From JBEKIK01 sp050013075 (GTDB lineage: Bacteria > Planctomycetota > Planctomycetia > Pirellulales > Thermoguttaceae), in contig JBEKFZ010000048.1 in NCBI GenBank assembly GCA_050013075.1, forward strand, positions 1 to 31,569: a stretch of DNA of 31,569 nucleotides. Direction: 5' to 3'. Position numbers and translations under genes: made by a program. Shown here piece by piece: positions 23,379 through 31,298 of this stretch (its first letter is position 1; every line of letters begins with the position of its first letter). The notes beneath the pieces are model-generated. The model searched no databases. It was not told the DNA's origin and saw nothing but the letters and a program-made list of their open reading frames with translations.

Positions 23379-24755
23379 TCAAACAAGGCCCTGCGCTAGC
23401 ATAGCCTCGGCGACCTTCACGAAACCGGCCACGTTTGCGCCTTGCACATAGTTTACCGATGCGCCGTTCTTGCCGTATTGCACGCAGTTGGAGTGGATCG
23501 ACTGCATGATTTGCCGGAGTCTTAGATCGACCTCATCGCGAACCCAACGGGTTACGCCGGCGTTTTGCGTCATTTCCAAGCCCGAGGTAGCCACCCCTCC
23601 GGCGTTTGCCGCCTTGCCCGGACCATAGAGAATCTTCGCCTCCAGAAAGACGTCCACGCCGCCGGGCGTGGTGGGCATATTCGCGCCCTCCGCCACAAGA
23701 AAACAGCCGTTTCCGACAAGCGTTTTCGCGTCCTGTTCGTCGATCTCGTTCTGCGTGGCGCTGGGGAACGCCAAATCGCACTTGACCGACCAAGGACGTT
23801 TGCCCGGCAGGTAAGTGACCTTTTTAAAATGCTCGGCGTATTCGCTAATCCGTCCGCGGCGGGCGTTCTTCAACTCCATGACCCAAGCCAGTTTTTCGGG
23901 ATTGATTCCGTCGAGATCGACAATCAAGCCGTGGGAATCGGATAAAGTGATAACCTTGGCGCCGAGCTGATTGAGCTTCTCCACGGTATATTGAGCGACA
24001 TTGCCCGAGCCGGACACGGTCGCGGTTTTGCCTTGCACGCTATCTCCGCGCGTGGCGAGCATTTCCTCGGCAAAGTAAACGCATCCGTAACCGGTGGCTT
24101 CCGGACGCAAGAGCGAACCGCCGTATTCCAATCCCTTGCCCGTCAGTACGCCGCAGAATCGGTTTGTGATTTTCTTGTATTGTCCGAAAAGAAAACCGAT
24201 TTCGCGCCCGCCAACGCCGATATCGCCGGCAGGCACGTCGGTGTCGGGACCGATGTGCCGATATAGCTCGTTCATGAACGACTGGCAAAAACGCATGACT
24301 TCCATGTCGCTCTTTCCCTTGGGATCGAAATCGGATCCGCCTTTGCCTCCACCCATCGACAGGGTAGTCAAGCTATTCTTGAACACCTGCTCGAATGCCA
24401 AAAACTTCAAAATTCCCAAAGTCACGGTGGGATGAAAACGCAAACCTCCCTTGTAGGGGCCGATCGCGCTGCTCATTTGGATGCGGAAACCACGATTGAT
24501 TTGCACTTCGCCGCGGTCGTCAACCCAAGGCACGCGAAACAAAATGACGCGTTCGGGTTCGACCATGCGCTCGAGGATCTTGGTCTTGCGATAAGCGGGA
24601 TTCGCCTCAACGACCGGCATCACCGATTCCACGACCTCGCGCACGGCCTGATGAAATTCAATCTCGCCCGGATTCTTTGTTACGACTTGTTCCATGAAAT
24701 CAGCCACTTTGGCTGAGTGGACGTCTTTGTGCTCCATTTCGGCAAACTTTTGCAT
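23379..24755 (-). CDS. gdhA: NADP-specific glutamate dehydrogenase
   Basis: Cytosolic hexameric enzyme that makes glutamate from 2-oxoglutarate and ammonium; a main entry of nitrogen. At 458 aa it has the length of the bacterial NADP-type enzyme. Visible features are GPYKGGLRFHP (99-109), the active-site segment GGGKGGSDFDPKG (135-147, lysine 138), PAGDIGVGGREIGFLFGQYKK and the Rossmann segment TVSGSGNVAQYTVEKL. The C-terminal stretch also fits the family. The ATG at 24755 has AAGGAG upstream. It is transcribed alone. The 456-nt region upstream probably carries its promoter; no obvious regulator gene is next to it. Confidence 0.97.
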   Translation of the reverse strand: MQKFAEMEHKDVHSAKVADFMEQVVTKNPGEIEFHQAVREVVESVMPVVEANPAYRKTKILERMVEPERVILFRVPWVDDRGEVQINRGFRIQMSSAIGPYKGGLRFHPTVTLGILKFLAFEQVFKNSLTTLSMGGGKGGSDFDPKGKSDMEVMRFCQSFMNELYRHIGPDTDVPAGDIGVGGREIGFLFGQYKKITNRFCGVLTGKGLEYGGSLLRPEATGYGCVYFAEEMLATRGDSVQGKTATVSGSGNVAQYTVEKLNQLGAKVITLSDSHGLIVDLDGINPEKLAWVMELKNARRGRISEYAEHFKKVTYLPGKRPWSVKCDLAFPSATQNEIDEQDAKTLVGNGCFLVAEGANMPTTPGGVDVFLEAKILYGPGKAANAGGVATSGLEMTQNAGVTRWVRDEVDLRLRQIMQSIHSNCVQYGKNGASVNYVQGANVAGFVKVAEAMLAQGLV

Positions 24756-25211
24756 CGATTGATTTCTCCTTTATTATGAAAGGTGGTTGATGGCTGCTTC
24801 TTTCGTTTCACGACTTAAAGAACATCTTCAAGACAAATATCGATAACTGTTCTGATTGGCCGCCGGCAATCATACACAGTCGATTTCTCAGGTAAGCAGC
24901 TTAAGTTAGCGATTATAGCCAATAACGGTGGAATTAAAAAGCGTGCAGATGCTAATACATAATATAAGATATACTTATTCATTTCCGTCTTATCGAATTG
25001 GCTGCACTCACTTGAAAAGCCTCAAAAAAACGATACTTCCCAGAAAAGTAATAAAATGCTTGATTATAAGAATTTTAAATCATCAACCCTGATAATCTAA
25101 TTATGTCGCGGATATTATCCAAGCCCTGGTTGATGGAAAACAAGGAGAAATGTCGGTTGGATCGACGTCTTTATATCAAAAAACGACGAGAATGGCCTGC
25201 CTGCACATAAT
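24756..25211. other. 456-nt AT-rich intergenic region upstream of gdhA
   Basis: No gene is supported. A frame starting at 25150 (76 codons) has AAGGAG before its ATG, but it lies antisense over the next gene and its protein has no family features. The region should contain the gdhA promoter; I could not place it. Confidence 0.4.
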
Positions 25212-25514
25212 TCACGCCAACAAGCCGCTTAATTCCTGGCGGATTTGCCGTTCGATGGAGCCTTTGAAAAGCATCGCCGCCAAGGGCAATTCGGCCTTGA
25301 GTTTTACGCTGCCGTCTTCCACTTCCACAATACCAGATATACCCATGCCCATGGCCTTAAAACCGAACGAAAAGGTGTGATCGGTCCAATTTTCCCGCAG
25401 ATTGTCCACGTGCGAACCATAACGGTCGCGCACGGCAAGGAATTTTTCTTTCAATCGTCGCGCGGCTTCTTCCCGGCCCAGGCTATGGGTGGTTTCCATG
25501 GAAAGTTGCGGCAT
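25212..25514 (-). CDS. Polyhydroxyalkanoic acid system family protein
   Basis: A 100-aa cytosolic protein matching the small PHA-granule-region family. The diagnostic pattern is HSLGREEAARRLKEKF near the N-terminus, then FSFGFKAMGMGISGIVEVEDGSVKLKAELPLAAMLFKGSIERQIRQEL. The family name comes from gene neighbourhoods in PHA producers, but it is widespread and often unconnected with PHA. No phaC, phaB or phasin gene is in this window, so a PHA role is not supported here. The ATG at 25514 has GGGAAGG about 6 nt upstream. It lies 38 nt after the fucosidase stop on the same strand and may be co-transcribed with it. Confidence 0.8.
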   Translation of the reverse strand: MPQLSMETTHSLGREEAARRLKEKFLAVRDRYGSHVDNLRENWTDHTFSFGFKAMGMGISGIVEVEDGSVKLKAELPLAAMLFKGSIERQIRQELSGLLA

Positions 25515-25552
25515 GTGGAAGCCTTCCCTACTTAGAGCGTTCGATTCATCAT

Positions 25553-27238
25553 TTATTTCAATTGGATTTTGAAGACCACGGCCGCGTCCGACGGCTTATT
25601 CTTCGCCGGATCGATCGTCAGCGCGTCATCGCCCTCGATCCACTCGATCTTCTCATCGCTGCCGAGCAGTTGAACGTCCGCAATCTGCTTGTCGAGAAGA
25701 TTGGCTTGCTTGCCCAGCGACTTGATCTTTAGCGGCTGCGTCGGCCAACCAAGGCAGATGGCGTAAATTGCATCGCCTTTTTGGGTAAAACGTATATCCT
25801 CGGCGGTGAAAGGTTTTCCTTTGCCCTCGTTAAAACCTTGGTTGCTAATTGGAGCGGCGGAGGCGATGGCCGGGCCTTCGCCGAAGACCTTCCACGGGCG
25901 AGTGCCGAAGATGCTTTCGCGGTTGACGTCCATCCAGGTGGCAATGCCTTCCACGATCTTCACCTCGTCGGAATCGATGGTTCCGTCGGCCCGCACCGGG
26001 ACGCTCAACAACAGGTTGCCGTTTTTGCTTACGATGTCCGCCAAGGTCTGGATGACTGTTTTCGCGCTCTTGTAGCGGTGCCGGTCGAAAACGCCCTTGT
26101 CGTAATGCCAGCCGCCTATGCAGGTGTCGGTCTGCCAGACGAAAGGCTCGATGCGGTTGCTCTGCCCGCGTTCGATGTCCCAGACCATGCACTTACGCTT
26201 CTGCTCGTCAAGCATTTTTCCATTCCACACGCCCTCGAGTTTTCCGCCATGCCATAGCATGTTGCTGTTATAGTAATGTGCAATGAGTTTTAATCCGGTA
26301 TCGCTGAATGGCCAAAGCGGCAGGACGGTATCGTCAAAGTAGATCAGATCGGGATGATACTTGTTTATTAGATCAACGGTTCGATTGTAGAATTTTTCGC
26401 AGTAGGCCCGGTCTGGAGTGATACATCCTTTACTTGTATCCCAGCCCCACATGCCGTGAATACTGCCAACATTGCCGGCATTCTTGCTGGGTGTGTGATT
26501 TTGTGCATATAAATCTTGAGGATCAAAGCCTTCCCACCATTGGCCTTTGCCGTCGGCCTTGGTGAGTTTGCCGTCGTAAGGCACGCCGGCCAAGGGGCCT
26601 TTTGTGTCGGCTAACTGTGCGATTTCATACCAGGTCCAGGCATGGGCCGCATGAACGCTGACGCCGAACTTAAGGCCGTTGTCGCGCGCGGCCTTGGCCC
26701 AGCCGCCGATTAGGTCTTTCTTGGGACCCATATTGACCGAGTTCCACGGCTGATACTTGCTGTCGTAGTTATCGAAATTATCGTGATGATTGGCCAGTGC
26801 CACGAAGTACTGAGCCCCCGCCCGTTTGTAAAGGGCCATAAGTTTTTCCGGATCCCAATTTTCGGCCTTCCACTGGTTAATCACGTCCTTAAAGCCGAAC
26901 TTCGACGGATGCCCATAGTGTTCGCGATGGTATTTTCCCTGCCGTTCGTTCTCGAAATACATGTTTCTGGCGTACCAATCGCCCTGTTCCGGCTCGCACT
27001 GCGCCCCCCAGTGCGCCCAGATGCCGAACTTGGCGTCGCGAAACCACTGGGGCGTCTGATATTGGCTTAACGACTCCCAAGTGGGCTCGAACTTGCCGGT
27101 CTGCATCGGCTCGGCGTCCGGGCCGATAAGCACCGTGGGCTTGACATCCTCGCTTCGGGCAGCGGCGGCAATGGCCAAGAGAAAAACTACGTGTAAAAAA
27201 GAAAGCCGAATTGTTTCCGCGATTGTTTTCGTTTTCAA
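25553..27238 (-). CDS. Secreted alpha-L-fucosidase (GH29)
   Basis: Exported glycoside hydrolase expected to release alpha-L-fucose from glycans. The 561-aa protein begins with a signal peptide (MKTKTIAETIRLSFLHVVFL.., cleavage near AAARS). The GH29 core is clear: WFRDAKFGIWAHWG, then YKRAGAQYFVALANHHDNFDNYDSKYQPWN, KDLIGGWAKAARDNGLKFGVSVH, and the nucleophile region PDLIYFDDTVLPLWPF, where D302 is the likely catalytic nucleophile. GNLLLSVPVRADGTID and the C-terminal beta domain complete it. The start codon is TTG at 27238, chosen because AGGAG lies 7 nt before it and the signal peptide begins there. Fucose-rich polysaccharides such as fucoidan are common planctomycete substrates, but no sulfatase or other fucose-pathway gene is in the window. 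Confidence 0.92.
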   Translation of the reverse strand: MKTKTIAETIRLSFLHVVFLLAIAAAARSEDVKPTVLIGPDAEPMQTGKFEPTWESLSQYQTPQWFRDAKFGIWAHWGAQCEPEQGDWYARNMYFENERQGKYHREHYGHPSKFGFKDVINQWKAENWDPEKLMALYKRAGAQYFVALANHHDNFDNYDSKYQPWNSVNMGPKKDLIGGWAKAARDNGLKFGVSVHAAHAWTWYEIAQLADTKGPLAGVPYDGKLTKADGKGQWWEGFDPQDLYAQNHTPSKNAGNVGSIHGMWGWDTSKGCITPDRAYCEKFYNRTVDLINKYHPDLIYFDDTVLPLWPFSDTGLKLIAHYYNSNMLWHGGKLEGVWNGKMLDEQKRKCMVWDIERGQSNRIEPFVWQTDTCIGGWHYDKGVFDRHRYKSAKTVIQTLADIVSKNGNLLLSVPVRADGTIDSDEVKIVEGIATWMDVNRESIFGTRPWKVFGEGPAIASAAPISNQGFNEGKGKPFTAEDIRFTQKGDAIYAICLGWPTQPLKIKSLGKQANLLDKQIADVQLLGSDEKIEWIEGDDALTIDPAKNKPSDAAVVFKIQLK

Positions 27239-27345
27239 GGTAAATCTCCTGGAAAATAAAGGCGTCGGGTTTGATAGAACAAAGGTATTATACTGTATGC
27301 CGTTTACACCCTCAATACACCGGTCGGCTGACGATGTTGCACAAA

Positions 27346-27654
27346 TTACCTATTGACCGCGCGGCCCAGTCGTTTTTCAACCCTGGCCAGTCTTGATTTC
27401 AATTCCCCAGTGTAGCCTTTGCGATAGTCGAGTTTCATTATGCACTCCACGCGGTTGCAGTCGGTGCTTACTTCTTTCAGGCATCGCTTCACTACGTCCA
27501 GAACCTCGTCCAACTCTCCTTCGATCGTCGTGCCCATGGCGTGGCATTGATATTCCAAGCCGCTTTGCTCGACGATCTTCAGGCACCGCGCGACGTAATC
27601 GCCCACGCTTTCGCCCTTGCCCAATGGGAACACGCTGAACTCGACCAGGACCAT
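27346..27654 (-). CDS. MTH1187/YkoF-family thiamine-binding protein
   Basis: A 102-aa ferredoxin-like-fold protein of the DUF77/MTH1187 family, which binds thiamine or its hydroxymethylpyrimidine part in characterised members. The pattern MVLVEFSVFPLGKGESVGDYVARCLKIVEQSGLEYQ, then MGTTIEGELDEVLDVVKRCLKEV and RVECIMKLDYRKG is diagnostic. The frame is open 31 codons further upstream, but the ATG at 27654 has GGAGG 7 nt away and matches the family start. There is no thiamine biosynthesis gene or TPP riboswitch nearby that I can see. Confidence 0.88.
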   Translation of the reverse strand: MVLVEFSVFPLGKGESVGDYVARCLKIVEQSGLEYQCHAMGTTIEGELDEVLDVVKRCLKEVSTDCNRVECIMKLDYRKGYTGELKSRLARVEKRLGRAVNR

Positions 27655-27712
27655 GACAAATCCTCCATTGCAAGAAGAAATGTTTACTTGCGACAGAGCA
27701 ATTATAAATCTT

Positions 27713-28654
27713 TCACGGACCCGGTCCAGGGCCTTGCGGCGGGGCATTGGCGGCGGAGGTTATCATTATGCGAAGCCCGTCCAAAATCCTGGCGAAATAG
27801 CGCAGGGTCCGGTCGATTTTCTGCGTCTGGGCAGTGTCTGTCTGCTGTTTTATCATCCACTGCTTGGGCGACATTTTGAGAATCCCGCTTTTGTAATGAA
27901 GTTCATCCTGGCGGAGTTTTCGCAGGCGTTGTTCGGCCTCCGACCTTATTTGCATGAAAACAGCATCGATGCGTTCAAAGGCCGCCTGATACTTCCCTGT
28001 GCGGAATTCATGATCTCTGACGAAGCCGATCACATCGGCATTGGGCACAAGGCCCGTTAGCTGGGCGGCGGTTTGCAGTTGGCTGAACGAGCCCATGTCG
28101 ATTATGTGAGAGGCGACATCTTTCTTTTGTTCAACCGCGTCTTCCGCCCCATAAGCCGGCGCTTCTTCGGAAACCCGGGGTGCATTTCCAGGCTTGGTTT
28201 CGCTCCGAGGTCTTGCGGAAACAGAGTCCTTGGATTTGTCCGGCTGCAGCCTGGCCATTTTCTCCAGTTGACGGTCAAGCCCGTCGAAGCGCTCGAGCAC
28301 GTCTTTTATCTTTGCCTGCTTATCGCGGAGTTTTTGGACTTCCTTTTTTCCGCCGCCCGCTTTTACCGGATCTAGTTTAATCGTCTGCAAGTGCATACGG
28401 CGGTAAAGTTCGCCCGTTTCCCGCACTAATCGGAATGCCTCGGCGTAATTCCTTTCCTGAAAGGCCTTTTTCGCCTCGCCCAAGGCATTGGCATAAAGCG
28501 CGCCCCTGATGAAAACATAGAGATTATCCATCTCTTGCACGATAGACGCCGGAGATTTAAGCCGTTCCGCGGCAAGCGAAGGAACCGCCTTTTCCTTCCC
28601 TTGCGGGTTTCCAAAAGACCCGAGATTGTCGGCTCCCGAACCTGGCATTGACAT
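27713..28654 (-). CDS. Hypothetical coiled-coil protein
   Basis: A 313-aa protein I do not recognise. It has no signal peptide or membrane segment. It is strongly helical and charged, with a likely coiled coil around residues 100-140 (KKEVQKLRDKQAKIKDVLERF, QLEKMARLQPDK) and further helices in the C-terminal half (AAFERIDAVFMQIRSEAEQRL). It ends in a Pro/Gly tail (PPQGPGPGP). It lies 33 nt after the small zeta-partner gene and 58 nt before the thiamine-binding gene on the same strand. Codon use looks like its neighbours. No function is inferred. Confidence 0.7.
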   Translation of the reverse strand: MSMPGSGADNLGSFGNPQGKEKAVPSLAAERLKSPASIVQEMDNLYVFIRGALYANALGEAKKAFQERNYAEAFRLVRETGELYRRMHLQTIKLDPVKAGGGKKEVQKLRDKQAKIKDVLERFDGLDRQLEKMARLQPDKSKDSVSARPRSETKPGNAPRVSEEAPAYGAEDAVEQKKDVASHIIDMGSFSQLQTAAQLTGLVPNADVIGFVRDHEFRTGKYQAAFERIDAVFMQIRSEAEQRLRKLRQDELHYKSGILKMSPKQWMIKQQTDTAQTQKIDRTLRYFARILDGLRIMITSAANAPPQGPGPGP

Positions 28655-28687
28655 GATATGCTCTAACAGTCTCTGTTTCTAGAAACT

Positions 28688-28870
28688 TTATTTCATTTTT
28701 TTACGACTTTTTTTCCGCGCCGCAATATCTACGATTTTGCCGCGTTTCAGAACATAAACTGGCGTGCGGGTTTCGATGCCGATCTGAAGTGCCCGTTTTG
28801 CCGCCCGGCGCAATGCCGGAAATGAACCCAAAATATCCGGATCTTTTGACTTTAGAGATTTTTGGATCAT
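28688..28870 (-). CDS. Small basic protein, likely partner of the zeta toxin
   Basis: A 60-aa basic protein (MIQKSLKSKDPDILGSFPAL.., ending RKKSRKKMK). Its start overlaps the zeta toxin stop in ATGA, so the two are translationally coupled. By position it is the candidate antitoxin or regulator, although classical epsilon antitoxins lie upstream of zeta and are larger. No known antitoxin motif is evident. Confidence 0.7.
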   Translation of the reverse strand: MIQKSLKSKDPDILGSFPALRRAAKRALQIGIETRTPVYVLKRGKIVDIAARKKSRKKMK

Positions 28871-29406
28871 GGATTATCTCCACAAGAAATTAAAAACGGG
28901 GCAGAACCCGAATTGTCATATAAGATCCAACTGTCAACAATCTGACAATATACATTATAGAAATTACGCTGACCGCTGTCAAACCGGCGACGTATTGTAT
29001 CTTCAGCCACGGCATGGCCGCCTTGTGCAACTCTCGATGCAACCCTGGCAATCGCGAGTTCAACCGCAGGTAGCGATAGAAATAAAAGCTTTACATGATA
29101 GCCTGTATCGCGCCATTGGGGAATTAATCGGATATAGTTGCGTCCGCTGAGCGTGGTCTCGAAAGCAAAACTTTCTCCCCGCTGAATTCGTTGATGTATT
29201 TCCTGGAGCATGATTCGTCCCGCACGTAATGCCGCTCTTTCCGGTCCAAAGGGCGATAGACCGGCGGCAATTAAGTCCACGTTGATAAATTCCGGACAAT
29301 CGGCTTCCCGAGGCAGATATTCGCATGCAAAAGTTGTTTTTCCCGCTCCATTAGGCCCGGCAATGATTATCACTTTCTTAAATTTGGGACAGAGATCAGA
29401 GTCCAT
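28867..29406 (-). CDS. Zeta-toxin-family P-loop kinase
   Basis: A 179-aa P-loop kinase of the zeta toxin/AAA family. Walker A is GPNGAGKTT (17-25). INVDLIAAGLSP (Asp in the substrate-binding position), then SFAFETTLSGRNYIRLI, the segment typical of zeta proteins, and RRRFDSGQRNFYN follow. Characterised zeta toxins phosphorylate UDP-N-acetylglucosamine and block cell-wall synthesis. At 179 aa it is a compact member. It begins 5 nt after the stop of the oxidoreductase on the same strand and overlaps the next small gene by 4 nt (ATGA). Toxicity is not shown by sequence; it could be a non-toxic kinase. Confidence 0.86.
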   Translation of the reverse strand: MDSDLCPKFKKVIIIAGPNGAGKTTFACEYLPREADCPEFINVDLIAAGLSPFGPERAALRAGRIMLQEIHQRIQRGESFAFETTLSGRNYIRLIPQWRDTGYHVKLLFLSLPAVELAIARVASRVAQGGHAVAEDTIRRRFDSGQRNFYNVYCQIVDSWILYDNSGSAPFLISCGDNP

Positions 29407-29411
29407 GATGT

Positions 29412-31148
29412 TTAATATCTGCTCACGTCCGGTTTGACGTTCTCTGGCGTTTCGTCGCTATCGATGTCAAACCATTCTTTTTTGAACTCAATTCGAGCGC
29501 CTTGCCGGGCGGCCATGTTGGTCGTAAGCGCGATCACGGCGTCGCCCAGGGCGACTTGAGGAGTGCAATGTGGCAGGTTTTCCGAATCGCGGTTGCGCAC
29601 GCACCAGGCCCAGTGTTCCAATTCCTCGGTATAGCCGCGTTCGGCCGGCAGGGTGCCCAGGGCGCCGATGGCCGCCGATTCCACGTCGCCGGCTTCGTCG
29701 AGTTGCAGAACCGGCCGGGGCTTATTTTGGGCGTCTTTGCCCATAACAACCTTGAGTTTTTTGCCGGTTTCGGAAGTTTTATAAAGCAGCGCCTCTTTTT
29801 CGGTTTCCAGCACAAGCGTGCCTTCGGTGCCCAAAACGGTCTCGCCGTATCCGCCGAATCCGTTGCCGTTGATCGAGGCGTATTGCACGCCGATCTTTTT
29901 TTTGGCCGCTTGGGGATCGTTGGCGTCGTAGCCCGGGGCCGGAAACTCGAAAACGCAAAACACGTGATCTTCCACGTCGCGGTCGGCCGGAAAGAGCGGC
30001 CGGCTGCTGGCCGCGCACACGTTAAGCGGCATCTGCTTGTGCCCGCCGTGGACGGCCGAGATGAAGATGCTCGCGGCGTCGAGTTGATGTGAGCCCAATT
30101 CGGCCATCAATCCGCCGCTGGTTCGATCCCAAAGCCGCCAGCGGATCAACTCCTCGATGGCCGGTCGGTCGTAGATCGGCTTTCCCTCGCCGTCTTTCAG
30201 TTTCAAATCTTCGTAACCGAACTTTTTCGCGTTGACCACGGCGTCTTCGATCTGGGCCTTGACCTGGGCGACCTTCCGCTCCATATCGGCCGCCGAGCGG
30301 TTGTTTTCTTTTTTCAATTGATCGAGTTTTTTCGTCCAATCGCGGAGATTTCTTTCCAACACCTCGGCTTGCTGATCGTCGGGTTTGGCGGCCTTGGGCA
30401 TGGGCGGCTGCCAACTGTCGTTGCCCGGCAGATTGCCGCGGTGCCATTGGGCGCGAATGTAGTGCAAGTCGCCCAACAAACCCTTGCGGATCATCTCCAC
30501 CGAATTGTTGTACAGGATGTTGTAGTGGCGTTGATGCCCGACGGCCAGGAGCAAACCGGTTTGCTTTGCCGCGCGGGCCATTTCCTTGCACTCGTGGACG
30601 CTGTGGCCCATGAGCTTCTCGGTCATAACGTGCAATCCGGCCTTCATGGCCGCGATTGCCGCCCGGGCGTGCAGGTGCAAGGGCAAGGCGATTATGACGG
30701 CCTCGATGCCGTCCTGGCGAGCGTTTTCGATCAGTTCCTCGAAGGCCCCATAGACTTTCACATTTTTCCGGGCGTCATCCTCCGATTTCCAGTCGAAGAC
30801 GCTCAACATGCCGGGCCGGACTTTTCGGGCGGTTTCGCTGTAAAAATCGCCGTGGAACCCCCGCCATACGTTGTAAGGCCGAATGTCGGCGATCGACTTG
30901 ACCGCGATGAACTTGGGGTTGATCGCGCCGATGAGCACCGATCCTTCGTCGCCCGTGCCGATGACGCCCACGCGGACCGGGTCGGCCAGCGACTTGCCGT
31001 AGCCGAAATACAATTCTCCCAGGCCGTTGCCGGAGGCGGCTTCGGCATTGATCGTTTTTTTGAGCAACTCGCGGCGGATCGGCTTGCTGCCCACGGCCGC
31101 GTTGAAGTTTTCCTTGCCGATCGCTCGTTGCTCGGGAGTTAAGTACAT
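29412..31148 (-). CDS. Gfo/Idh/MocA-family oxidoreductase with coiled-coil insertion
   Basis: A 578-aa NAD(P)-dependent oxidoreductase. The Rossmann motif GVIGTGDEGS starts near residue 61, after an unusual N-terminal extension (MYLTPEQRAIGKENFNAAVG..) with an RRELLKK stretch. VMTEKLMGHSVHECKEMA (the family EK motif), LLLAVGHQRHYN and the C-terminal Gfo/Idh beta domain follow. Between about residues 255 and 330 there is a charged, helical insertion (QAEVLERNLRDWTKKLDQLKKEN..) not found in ordinary members. The C-terminus (ELEHWAWCVRN.., EFKKEWFDIDSDETPENV) closely matches the partial gene upstream, so the two are tandem paralogues. Substrate unknown; such enzymes act on sugars or inositols. 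The ATG at 31148 has no Shine-Dalgarno sequence. Confidence 0.9.
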   Translation of the reverse strand: MYLTPEQRAIGKENFNAAVGSKPIRRELLKKTINAEAASGNGLGELYFGYGKSLADPVRVGVIGTGDEGSVLIGAINPKFIAVKSIADIRPYNVWRGFHGDFYSETARKVRPGMLSVFDWKSEDDARKNVKVYGAFEELIENARQDGIEAVIIALPLHLHARAAIAAMKAGLHVMTEKLMGHSVHECKEMARAAKQTGLLLAVGHQRHYNILYNNSVEMIRKGLLGDLHYIRAQWHRGNLPGNDSWQPPMPKAAKPDDQQAEVLERNLRDWTKKLDQLKKENNRSAADMERKVAQVKAQIEDAVVNAKKFGYEDLKLKDGEGKPIYDRPAIEELIRWRLWDRTSGGLMAELGSHQLDAASIFISAVHGGHKQMPLNVCAASSRPLFPADRDVEDHVFCVFEFPAPGYDANDPQAAKKKIGVQYASINGNGFGGYGETVLGTEGTLVLETEKEALLYKTSETGKKLKVVMGKDAQNKPRPVLQLDEAGDVESAAIGALGTLPAERGYTEELEHWAWCVRNRDSENLPHCTPQVALGDAVIALTTNMAARQGARIEFKKEWFDIDSDETPENVKPDVSRY

Positions 31149-31150
31149 TT

Positions 31151-31296
31151 TAGTGGTTAGTGGAGAGTGGATAGGGGTTGTCAGTTTTCAGTTATCAGTA
31201 TTCAGTTCCATGGATTCAGCATTCATCGTTCAGCATTTATCATTTTTCTTTCATCCTTCCGTCTTCAGCCTCCGGTCTCCAGCCTCCAGCCTTATA
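31151..31296. repeat. Spacer made almost wholly of heptamer repeats
   Basis: Four blocks: 31151-31178 (TAGTGGT, TAGTGGA, GAGTGGA, TAGGGGT), 31181-31208 (TCAGTTT, TCAGTTA, TCAGTAT, TCAGTTC), 31215-31242 (TTCAGCA, TTCATCG, TTCAGCA, TTTATCA), 31248-31296 (CCTTCCG, CCTCCGG, TCTCCAG, CCTCCAG and others). They fill the gap between the two oxidoreductase genes from 3 nt beyond one start codon to 3 nt before the other stop codon. Confidence 0.75.
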
Positions 31297-31298
31297 CT

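Noticed and set aside
25150..25380. A 76-codon plus-strand frame with AAGGAG before its ATG
   Set aside because: It lies antisense over the well-supported PHA-system family gene, and its product has no recognisable features.
25212..25514. Evidence for polyhydroxyalkanoate storage
   Set aside because: The family name derives from other genomes; no PHA synthase, reductase or phasin is present here.
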